Source of the DNA: an uncultured Campylobacter sp.
Lineage (GTDB): Bacteria > Campylobacterota > Campylobacteria > Campylobacterales > Campylobacteraceae
Direction of reading: 5' to 3'
NCBI GenBank assembly: GCA_938046705.1
Contig: CALIWP010000305.1
Location: 1 to 7,709 of the forward strand
Length of the DNA stretch: 7,709 nucleotides
The notes under the pieces are model-generated. The model saw only the letters and a list, made by a program, of their open reading frames with translations. It was not told where the DNA came from and made no database searches. The position numbers and the translations under genes are program-made. Numbering within the stretch: the first letter of the stretch is position 1; the number at the start of each line of letters is the position of its first letter. Positions 1-5,694 of the stretch are shown here, piece after piece.

Positions 1-1462
1 CGTGCTTATTTTAGACAGCGATATCGACGCAAAAGAGATGAACCTAAAAGAATTCGCAAATAAAATTTTATACCTTTCTTCTAAAAATTCTCCGACCTTT
101 GAATATGCCGACAGGATACTACCAAAGCCGTTTTTACCGACGGAATTTATAACTATCGTAGAGGATCTGGCGAGCAAAACAAAGAGTGCCGAGCAGCCTG
201 TTGCGACGAACGATGAAACCGGCGAGGTGTCGGTCGAGGGATTTGAGTTTATAGATGATCCAACTGGGGATGTCTTTGAGGACGAGCTGATGGAGGCGGA
301 CGTAAGCGAGTTTAAGCTAGATGACGAGTTTGAGGATGATTTGCAAGGGGCACCAGTCAAAGATGGCGCCTTTGACGAGCTAAACGAGATCGTAAAAGCA
401 ATCGACGATATGGATGAGCTAAGCGAAAAGCTCGAAGGCAATGAGCTAGATTTAGACGATACGGACGATGAGCCGACGGAGTTTGATGAGTCTGAAATCG
501 CTGCAAAAGACGATAAATTTGACGATCTTTCTGCGGATATAGATGCGCCGGATGAGCTTCTTGGTGGCAAATTGGAGATGGCCGACGAGCCTGAACTCGG
601 CGCAACGCAGTTCGTCGCCGCGGACAGCGAAGATGAGCCTGAAGAGGCTGAGGATAAATTTGAGCTTGATTTTGACGGTAGTATCGAGGATATTAAACAT
701 CAAATCGACGAAATAGATAAGATGGACGAACTATCTGAAAATTTGGATACTGGCGAAGAACCTTTGGACGCTAAATTTGAGGCAGCGAACGAGCCTGATA
801 TGGCCAAGTTTGTCGATATGGATGGTGCGGACGAGCCTGAAGCTTTGCAAAGCCTTGAACAAGCAGAAGATGACGATAAATTTGCAATAGAAGAAGCTGA
901 GGAGCAAGAGGATATCTTCGCCGATATGGATATGAAATCCGACGAGCAAGAGGTGCAGGTCAAAAATAGCGCCTTGGGCGATGAGTTTTTGCTAGACGAT
1001 ATGGACGTAGCGGGCAAGGTGGAGAAAGAGGATTTTAAGAGCGAAGCAAATTTAACGCAAGATGCTTTGGATGATGAGCTTGCGGATGATATTTTTGTCA
1101 CAGAGGAGCAAGGCGAGACGGAAATAAGCTCCGAGCAGGAAGAGCAAGAAATCAGCGAGCCTGAAGCCCTGCAAAACGAGCCTGAAATAGAGCCGCAGAT
1201 TGATCCGAGCGAGTACGGCGATATCGAGCAAATCAGTGAAAAAGATATGGCATTGGCGCTTAACGAGAGCGGATTTGAGAGCGGCGAAGCGGCGGATTTA
1301 GGCTTGCACAAATATCAAACGGCCTCAAAAATAGACGAGCTTAAGGCTCAAATTTCTGACGCCGTGGCTAAAAATCTAGAAAATTCGTTGCAAGACGGCG
1401 AGCTCCGAGAGGCTCTAAAAAATCTCAACATAAAAATCAATATAAGCTTTGAGGAAAAGTAG
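1..1462 (+). CDS. Highly acidic protein with receiver-like N-terminus (5' partial)
   Basis: The reading frame is open from the left edge to TAG at 1460-1462. The GTG at 2-4 is probably internal, so the true start lies outside the window. The first 56 or so visible residues resemble the second half of a response-regulator receiver domain: a hydrophobic strand ending in Asp (LILD, D5), a strand ending in Ser (ILYLSS), and a KPF motif (residues 42-44) followed by an amphipathic helix. Residues from about 60 to 430 are extremely rich in Asp and Glu and contain degenerate repeats (IDxMDELSExL twice, DEPE/NEPD and DDKF several times), suggesting a disordered anionic linker. The last 50 residues (SKIDELKAQI to ISFEEK) look folded and coil-like. 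Position before gmk-tatA-argS matches C. jejuni Cj1178c, annotated only as a highly acidic protein and lying beside fliR (recalled, not searched). Function is unknown. A signalling or scaffold role is inference. Confidence 0.85.
   Translation, partial: VLILDSDIDAKEMNLKEFANKILYLSSKNSPTFEYADRILPKPFLPTEFITIVEDLASKTKSAEQPVATNDETGEVSVEGFEFIDDPTGDVFEDELMEADVSEFKLDDEFEDDLQGAPVKDGAFDELNEIVKAIDDMDELSEKLEGNELDLDDTDDEPTEFDESEIAAKDDKFDDLSADIDAPDELLGGKLEMADEPELGATQFVAADSEDEPEEAEDKFELDFDGSIEDIKHQIDEIDKMDELSENLDTGEEPLDAKFEAANEPDMAKFVDMDGADEPEALQSLEQAEDDDKFAIEEAEEQEDIFADMDMKSDEQEVQVKNSALGDEFLLDDMDVAGKVEKEDFKSEANLTQDALDDELADDIFVTEEQGETEISSEQEEQEISEPEALQNEPEIEPQIDPSEYGDIEQISEKDMALALNESGFESGEAADLGLHKYQTASKIDELKAQISDAVAKNLENSLQDGELREALKNLNIKINISFEEK
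1452..1459 (+). promoter_or_regulatory. Ribosome binding site of gmk
   Basis: AGGAAAAG lies inside the last codons of the acidic-protein gene, 7 nt (counted from AGGA) before the TTG at 1463. It supports the TTG start, which directly follows the upstream TAG stop, and suggests translational coupling. Confidence 0.7.
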
Positions 1463-2071
1463 TTGAAGGGGCAAATTTTAATTATCTCCGGCCCCAGCGG
1501 TAGCGGTAAAAGCACGCTTTTAAACCGTCTTTTAAAAGAGGAAAACGATCTTTATTTTTCGATATCAAGCACAACAAGAGCGCCGAGGCAGGGCGAGACC
1601 GATGGCGTGAATTATTATTTTACAAGCGAAGACGAGTTTAAAAAAGGCATAGATGCGGATGAGTTTTTGGAGTGGGCGTGCGTGCACGGCAACTACTACG
1701 GCACTTCGCTAAAGCCCGTTTTAAAGGCGCTTGAAGAGGGTAAGATAGCGATTTTTGACATCGACGTGCAGGGCTTTAATATCGCAAAATCAAAATTTGC
1801 CAAAAATATCACCTCCGTTTTTATCACGACTGCTAGCAAAAATGAGCTAAAATCAAGGTTGCAAAATCGCGGCACCGATAGCGCAGAAACTATCGAAAAA
1901 CGGCTGATAAACGCGGTCGGCGAGATGGAGCATATCTTAGAGTATGATTATTTTTTGATAAACGACGACTTGCAAAACTGCTATGAAAATTTGCGCGGGA
2001 TTTTGCGCTCGATGCGCCTAAAAACGTCAAATTTAGACGCAAAAGAGATTATTAACAAATGGAATAATTGA
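1463..2071 (+). CDS. gmk: Guanylate kinase
   Basis: This cytosolic enzyme phosphorylates GMP to GDP using ATP, in purine nucleotide supply. The 202-residue product has the family's usual length and all expected landmarks: the Walker A loop GPSGSGKST at residues 10-18, the GMP-binding segment SSTTRAPRQGE at 35-45, the EFLEWACVHGNYYGT block at 67-81, the DIDVQG strand at 99-104, and the arginine-bearing lid RLQNRG...EKRL at 132-148. The start is TTG at 1463-1465, directly after the TAG of the preceding gene, with AGGA 7 nt upstream. No in-frame ATG near the N-terminus would keep the P-loop strand intact. It is the second gene of an operon leading to tatA and argS, and no promoter is apparent in front of it. 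The call is secure. The TTG start is well supported but inferred. Confidence 0.97.
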   Translation: MKGQILIISGPSGSGKSTLLNRLLKEENDLYFSISSTTRAPRQGETDGVNYYFTSEDEFKKGIDADEFLEWACVHGNYYGTSLKPVLKALEEGKIAIFDIDVQGFNIAKSKFAKNITSVFITTASKNELKSRLQNRGTDSAETIEKRLINAVGEMEHILEYDYFLINDDLQNCYENLRGILRSMRLKTSNLDAKEIINKWNN

Positions 2072-2079
2072 TAAAATTA

Positions 2080-2091
2080 TGCTAATATAAC
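2080..2091 (+). promoter_or_regulatory. Possible internal sigma-70 promoter (-10) before tatA
   Basis: The 40-nt gap between gmk and tatA contains TGC-TAATAT (2080-2088, an extended -10 shape) overlapping TATAAC (2086-2091, five of six matches to TATAAT). Campylobacter housekeeping promoters depend mainly on the -10 element, so tatA-argS may have its own start. Any transcript would have a very short leader before the SD at 2101, and AT-rich gaps produce such matches by chance. Confidence 0.3.
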
Positions 2092-2100
2092 GAAAATCAA

Positions 2101-2106
2101 AAGGAG
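2101..2106 (+). promoter_or_regulatory. Ribosome binding site of tatA
   Basis: AAGGAG lies 5 nt before the ATG at 2112. It is a near-consensus Shine-Dalgarno site and the strongest in the operon. Confidence 0.75.
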
Positions 2107-2111
2107 AAAAA

Positions 2112-2336
2112 ATGGGTCCAAGCGTCCAACAATTGCTTATTATTTTACTTATCGTGGTCTTGCTTTTTGGAGCGAAAAAGATCCCCGAGCTCGCAAAAGG
2201 CCTAGGTAAGGGCATAAAAAGCTTTAAATCAGAAATGGAAGATGATAAAAAAGCCGAGAACGTAGAAAAAGTAGAAGAGAAAAAAGAAGAAACCGCAACC
2301 GCCGCAAAGACTGAAGATACGGCTAAAAACGCGTAA
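2112..2336 (+). CDS. tatA: Sec-independent twin-arginine translocase subunit TatA
   Basis: TatA oligomerises in the inner membrane to form the pathway by which folded proteins with RR signal peptides leave the cytoplasm. The 74-residue product has the standard layout: a short periplasmic N-terminus with a polar Gln (Q7) at the position typical of TatA rather than the Glu of TatB, one short membrane helix at about 6-18, the F19-G20 hinge, KKIPEL (22-27), an amphipathic helix to about residue 40, and a charged, disordered Lys/Glu/Ala-rich tail. The ATG at 2112 has AAGGAG 5 nt upstream. The gene starts 40 nt after gmk and ends 9 nt before argS. No tatB or tatC is present in the window. The protein with an RR signal peptide at 5695-6669 is a likely client. 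Confidence 0.95.
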   Translation: MGPSVQQLLIILLIVVLLFGAKKIPELAKGLGKGIKSFKSEMEDDKKAENVEKVEEKKEETATAAKTEDTAKNA

Positions 2337-2343
2337 GGAAAGG
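2335..2343 (+). promoter_or_regulatory. Ribosome binding site of argS
   Basis: AAGGAAAGG overlaps the tatA stop codon (TAA, 2334-2336). AAGGA lies 6 nt before the TTG at 2346 and decides that start. Confidence 0.7.
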
Positions 2344-2345
2344 CG

Positions 2346-3932
2346 TTGAAAAAAAGCGTAATAAACGAGATAAAAGGCGCCGTAGACTTTGACTTTGCGC
2401 TGGAAAAGCCAAAAGATAAGGGCTTGGCGCACTACGCGATGCCTACTTTTAGCCTAGCAAAACAGCTCAAAAAATCCCCCGTAGCCATAGCCGCCCAGCT
2501 AGCGTCTAAATTTGAAAATAGCGAGGTTTTCGAGGCAACGGCGCTAAACGGCTATATAAATTTTAAACTAAAACCCGCATTTTTGGATAAATTCGCCTCG
2601 GCTAGCCTTGCAAATCCGAACGAGTTCGCAAAAGGCGGCGGAACTAGCGGCGAGAAAATTTTACTTGAGTACGTCAGCGCAAACCCGACCGGTCCGCTTC
2701 ATATCGGGCACGTTAGGGGCGCGGTTTTTGGCGATACGCTAGCTCGCGTCGGGCTTCATATCGGCGAAAATATCTCGACTGAATACTACATCAACGACGC
2801 AGGCAATCAAATCGAGCTTCTAGGCACGTCCATATCGCTTTGGACGCGCGAAAATTTATTCGGTGAAAACGTGGCGTATCCGGAGAAATTTTACCGCGGC
2901 GACTACATTGGGCCTATCGCAAAAGAAGCGCTTGAGAAATTCGGCAAAGAGATATTTTACGACGAGGGTCGAAATCTCGAGCTAGCCGAGTTTGGCAAGG
3001 ATAGAGTGCTTGTTTTGATCAAGCAAAATTTAGCCGACGCGCAAATTTTCATCGAAAACTGGGCCAGCGAAAAGAGCTACTATGACAAACTCCCCCTCAC
3101 GCTAGAACGCCTAAAAAGCGAGAACGGCATCTACGAGAGCGAGGGGAAGGTCTGGCTAAAATCAAGCGAGGTCGGCGACGAAAAGGACCGCGTCATCGTG
3201 CGTGAAGACGGCCGAGGTACATATCTAGCCGGCGACGTGGTGTATCACGATGATAAATTTAGGCGCGGATTTGATCGCTGCATCAACATCTGGGGCGCTG
3301 ATCACCACGGCTATATCGCGCGCATGAAGGCGGCGCTGCATCTACTTGGATACGACGAAAATCGCCTTGAAATCATACTTTCGCAGATGGTGAGCCTGCT
3401 AAAAGACGGCGAAGCCTACAAGATGAGCAAGCGCGCGGGCAACGTCGTGCTGATGAGCGACGTGGTCGAGGAGATCGGCTATGAGGCGCTTAGATTTATG
3501 TTTCTTAGCAAGCGCTGCGACACGCACCTGGAGTTTGACGTGGACGAGCTAAAGCGCGAGGACAGCTCAAATCCGATATTTTATATCAACTACGCGCACG
3601 CAAGGATCAATCAAATTTTCGCAAAAGCGGGCAAAAACGTCGCCGATGTCGCGGGCGTGAAATTTGCAAATTTGAACGAGGACGGCAAAAATTTGCTATT
3701 TGAAGCGCTTACGCTAAACGATGTTTTAGTCGATAGCTTTAATACGCGCGCGGTAAATAAAATTTGCGACTACCTAAAGAGCTTGGCTGCGAATTTTCAT
3801 AAATTTTACAACGAAAATCGCGTCGTAGGCAGCGAGAACGAAGACGAGCTTTTAAAGCTTTTTGCCGTCGTTGCACTCTCGATAAAAACGGCTCTAGGTC
3901 TAATGGGTATCGCTGCAAAAGATAAGATGTAG
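2346..3932 (+). CDS. argS: Arginyl-tRNA synthetase
   Basis: This class I aminoacyl-tRNA synthetase charges tRNA-Arg with arginine using ATP in the cytosol. The 528-residue length is within the range for bacterial ArgRS. Visible in order are the N-terminal tRNA D-loop-recognition (Add-1) domain at about 1-90, the catalytic domain opening with EYVSANPTGPLHIGH (HIGH at 119-122), the conserved YYINDAGNQ at 147-155, WGADHHGY at 316-323, the KMSKR signature at 359-363 followed by AGNVV, and the helical anticodon-binding domain with NPIFYINYAHAR (409-420) and FHKFYNENRVV (484-494). It starts with TTG behind AAGGAAAGG, 9 nt after tatA, so it is co-transcribed and probably translationally coupled. A hairpin follows the stop. 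The call is secure. Confidence 0.98.
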   Translation: MKKSVINEIKGAVDFDFALEKPKDKGLAHYAMPTFSLAKQLKKSPVAIAAQLASKFENSEVFEATALNGYINFKLKPAFLDKFASASLANPNEFAKGGGTSGEKILLEYVSANPTGPLHIGHVRGAVFGDTLARVGLHIGENISTEYYINDAGNQIELLGTSISLWTRENLFGENVAYPEKFYRGDYIGPIAKEALEKFGKEIFYDEGRNLELAEFGKDRVLVLIKQNLADAQIFIENWASEKSYYDKLPLTLERLKSENGIYESEGKVWLKSSEVGDEKDRVIVREDGRGTYLAGDVVYHDDKFRRGFDRCINIWGADHHGYIARMKAALHLLGYDENRLEIILSQMVSLLKDGEAYKMSKRAGNVVLMSDVVEEIGYEALRFMFLSKRCDTHLEFDVDELKREDSSNPIFYINYAHARINQIFAKAGKNVADVAGVKFANLNEDGKNLLFEALTLNDVLVDSFNTRAVNKICDYLKSLAANFHKFYNENRVVGSENEDELLKLFAVVALSIKTALGLMGIAAKDKM

Positions 3933-3950
3933 AATAAAATTAGTAAATTT

Positions 3951-3980
3951 AGAAGCGCTTAAAACGGCGCTTCTTGTTTA
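3951..3980 (+). terminator. Candidate intrinsic terminator after argS
   Basis: AGAAGCGC (3951-3958) pairs perfectly with GCGCTTCT (3967-3974) around an 8-nt loop, 18 nt after the argS stop. The following T-tract is weak (TGTTTA), so termination may be partial, with readthrough into the VanZ-like gene. Confidence 0.5.
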
Positions 3981-4000
3981 AAAACAACCACTTAAAATCC

Positions 4001-4360
4001 ATGAATCTTTCCAAAATTTCCGCCGCATTTTTCTTTGTATTTTTGATAGCGATAGAGTATCTGGCTCTTACGCCAGCACAGATAAAACTCATCGAAAACA
4101 GCTGGGACAAGGCAAATCACTTCATTGCATTCGCCGCGCTTTACGTTACTTTGCATTTTGGCTTTTCTAGGTTAAATTTGGGCGCAAAGGTCGCTATTTT
4201 GCTAGCTTACGGTATCCAGATAGAGATCATGCAGTCGTTTGTGCCAAATCGCTATTTTAGCTTGCTCGACGTCGTCGCAGACGGTATCGGCATAGTTTTT
4301 GGGGTCTTGCTAGCGAGAATTTTAGGGCTAACTTTGGATCGGCTTAGAGCTAGATTTTAA
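4001..4360 (+). CDS. VanZ-like family small membrane protein
   Basis: The 119-residue product has four hydrophobic segments, at about 7-24, 41-56, 62-79 and 91-110. It carries the polar signature of the VanZ-like family: DKANHFIAF at 36-44, EIMQSFVPNRYFSLLDVVADGIG at about 75-97 with E75, Q78, R84, D90 and D94, then a Gly-rich last helix. VanZ itself is tied to low-level teicoplanin resistance in enterococci, but most bacterial homologues have no known function, and a link to glycopeptides is not expected in a Gram-negative. I chose the ATG at 4001 over an in-frame TTG at 3974, because the TTG lies inside the right arm of the argS hairpin and adds only a polar tail. Neither start has a good Shine-Dalgarno site, so the start is uncertain. 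Expression may depend on readthrough from argS. Confidence 0.85.
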   Translation: MNLSKISAAFFFVFLIAIEYLALTPAQIKLIENSWDKANHFIAFAALYVTLHFGFSRLNLGAKVAILLAYGIQIEIMQSFVPNRYFSLLDVVADGIGIVFGVLLARILGLTLDRLRARF

Positions 4361-4368
4361 ATTTAAAA
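4355..4368. repeat. 14-bp perfect palindrome over the VanZ-like stop codon
   Basis: TTTTAAATTTAAAA is its own reverse complement and contains the TAA stop at 4358-4360. It holds one of the many AAATTT cores of this window. It lacks GC pairs and is unlikely to be a terminator. Confidence 0.5.
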
Positions 4369-4604
4369 CTTCAAATTTGACGGTTCGGCTGTGCAAGCTT
4401 ATTTTGCGGCGTGCCGTTTTGCTTTGTTTAAACTCAACTTTTACCATCAAATTTACCGCGTCAAATTTGAGCGAAACGGCGAGCTAAAGCGATAAATTTA
4501 TAAATAGTCGCTAAAATGCGCCGTAAATTTAGCTCCAAGCGGCAAGAAAACAGCGTAAATCTGCGACTAAATTTAAACGAAAAATCCAAAATGAAAGAGT
4601 AAAA
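4361..4604. other. AT-rich intergenic region with clustered AAATTT palindromes
   Basis: This 244-nt gap holds no convincing gene. It contains seven AAATTT hexamers, counting the one that overlaps its left border. Two sit in the longer palindrome TCAAATTTGA (4371-4380 and 4461-4470) and one in ATAAATTTAT (4492-4501). A weak stem (AGCGA 4488-4492 with TCGCT 4508-4512) surrounds the last of these. The right third probably carries the promoter of the downstream peptidase gene. I saw no RNA gene or riboswitch. Confidence 0.5.
4499..4517 (+). promoter_or_regulatory. Possible -10 elements for the zinc peptidase gene
   Basis: TATAAA (4499-4504) and GCTAAAAT (4510-4517) each match the Campylobacter -10 consensus closely. 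A start about 8 nt after either would give a leader of some 80-100 nt before the ATG at 4605. There is no distinct -35, which is normal for this genus. The evidence is by pattern only. Confidence 0.3.
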
Positions 4605-5474
4605 ATGAAATGGCAAGACAGCAGACGAAGCGACAACGTCGAGGATAGGCGGCAAAATAGCGTAAACAGCATGGGCTCGCTGGGCGCGCTCATACCGATT
4701 ATCAGATTTTTACTGGGCTCAAACATCGGCCGCGTGGTTTTGGTTATCGGCGCAGTGGCGTATTTTATGGGCTTTAACTCACTTGCGCTACTTGAGGGCG
4801 GCGGTACAGGCACTCAAAGAGCGGCGCTAGATAGCCCGCAGGAGAAAGAAAAGGTCGCCTTCGTTTCAGCCGTGCTGGCGCAGACCGAGGACGTGTGGAG
4901 CAAGGTGTTTAAGGCGGGCGGCGCGCAGTACAAAGAGCCTAGCTTAGTGCTTTTTAGAGACGGCGTTTCTAGTGCGTGCGGCACGGCTAGCTCGCAGATG
5001 GGGCCTTTTTACTGTCCGGCGGATAAAAAAGTCTATCTGGATCTTAGCTTTTTTGAGGAGCTAGAGGCTAAATACAAGGCCGCGGGCGACTTTGCGCAGG
5101 CGTACGTGATCGCCCACGAGGTCGGACATCACGTGCAAAATTTACTAGGCACGCTCGGTAAAATAAACGAGCTAAAATCGCGCACCAAAAGCCCTATAGA
5201 GCAAAACGCACTGCAGGTCAAGGTCGAGCTGCAGGCCGACTGCTATGCGGGCGTCTGGGCGCACTATATGGGGCGCTACAAGGTGCTAGAGGACGGCGAC
5301 ATCGAGGAGGCGCTAAATGCCGCGAGCGCGATAGGCGACGATGCGCTACAGAAAAAATACCAAGGCCGCGTGACGCCAGACTCGTTCACGCACGGCTCGT
5401 CAAAGCAGCGTATGACGTGGTTTAAAAAGGGATTTGAGGGCGGACAGCCAAGCTCGTGCGCGTTTGAGATCTGA
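4605..5474 (+). CDS. YpfJ-type neutral zinc metallopeptidase, membrane-anchored
   Basis: The 289-residue product matches the YpfJ/Zn_peptidase family along its full length. It begins with the charged signature MKWQDSRRSDNVEDRR, followed by a Gly/Ser linker and one membrane helix at about 41-63 that probably leaves the rest outside the cytoplasm. The catalytic region shows CGTASSQMGPFYCPAD (125-140, with two Cys), KKVYLDLSFF (141-150), the zinc motif HEVGH (H171, E172, H175) and a downstream VELQADCYAG in which E208 is the likely third ligand. A conserved THGSSKQR lies at 262-269. All expected metal ligands are present, so it should be active. The substrate is unknown for the family. The ATG at 4605 has only a modest GAAAGAG upstream, but it fits the family N-terminus. 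The gene stands alone between a 244-nt gap and a strong terminator. Confidence 0.93.
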   Translation: MKWQDSRRSDNVEDRRQNSVNSMGSLGALIPIIRFLLGSNIGRVVLVIGAVAYFMGFNSLALLEGGGTGTQRAALDSPQEKEKVAFVSAVLAQTEDVWSKVFKAGGAQYKEPSLVLFRDGVSSACGTASSQMGPFYCPADKKVYLDLSFFEELEAKYKAAGDFAQAYVIAHEVGHHVQNLLGTLGKINELKSRTKSPIEQNALQVKVELQADCYAGVWAHYMGRYKVLEDGDIEEALNAASAIGDDALQKKYQGRVTPDSFTHGSSKQRMTWFKKGFEGGQPSSCAFEI

Positions 5475-5525
5475 GTTTGACTTTTTAGCCCTGGACCGCG
5501 TTTGGCGAGCGTAAATTTCTACTCG

Positions 5526-5565
5526 GCCGCATTTGGATAAAATTTAAATCCAAGTGCGGCTTTTT
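5526..5565 (+). terminator. Strong intrinsic terminator after the zinc peptidase gene
   Basis: GCCGCATTTGGAT (5526-5538) pairs with ATCCAAGTGCGGC (5548-5560), giving a 13-bp stem with a single G-T wobble around a 9-nt loop. TTTTT (5561-5565) follows directly. This is the best-formed terminator in the window. It separates the peptidase gene from the downstream AKR-like gene. Confidence 0.9.
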
Positions 5566-5685
5566 CGGACCTCGTTTTGTGGAATCAAATTTAAATTTCC
5601 GTGATTTTAAATAAATTTGGGCGCGGCACGGTTTGTTCGGCGCGCGGCTTGTAAATTTGGCGCAGCAAGCGATAAATCAAAAAAT

Positions 5686-5689
5686 GGAG
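5686..5689 (+). promoter_or_regulatory. Ribosome binding site of the AKR-like gene
   Basis: GGAG sits 5 nt before the ATG at 5695. It fixes the start there rather than at the ATG-type start 78 nt upstream, which would bury the RR signal peptide behind 26 residues. Confidence 0.7.
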
Positions 5690-5694
5690 CAAAA

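Noticed and set aside
357..605. Arg/His-rich minus-strand open frame
   Set aside because: Antisense to the acidic gene, composition driven, no start signal.
700..1311. 203-codon Ser-rich open frame on the minus strand
   Set aside because: It is the antisense shadow of the Asp/Glu-rich coding region, whose GAx and GCx codons read as Ser and Ile codons in reverse. The product is low complexity with no domain and no SD.
3974..4000. TTG start for the VanZ-like gene
   Set aside because: It lies within the right arm of the argS hairpin and has no SD. The ATG at 4001 gives a normal family length.
4381..4425. Possible terminator after the VanZ-like gene
   Set aside because: ACGG can pair with CCGT ahead of TTTT, and CGGC with GCCG, but the stems are short, interrupted or have a 2-nt loop. 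There is no stable hairpin that I can defend.
4591..4602. Three-codon mini-ORF (ATG AAA GAG TAA) just before the peptidase ATG
   Set aside because: It has no SD of its own. The purines more simply serve as the weak SD for the ATG at 4605.
4529..4813. 94-codon minus-strand open frame over the peptidase start
   Set aside because: It lies opposite a clear conserved coding N-terminus, shows no recognisable motif and has no SD.
5617..5694. N-terminal extension of the AKR-like gene by 26 codons
   Set aside because: It lacks an SD and would place the twin-arginine motif at residue 29 onward. GGAG before the ATG at 5695 gives a normal signal peptide.
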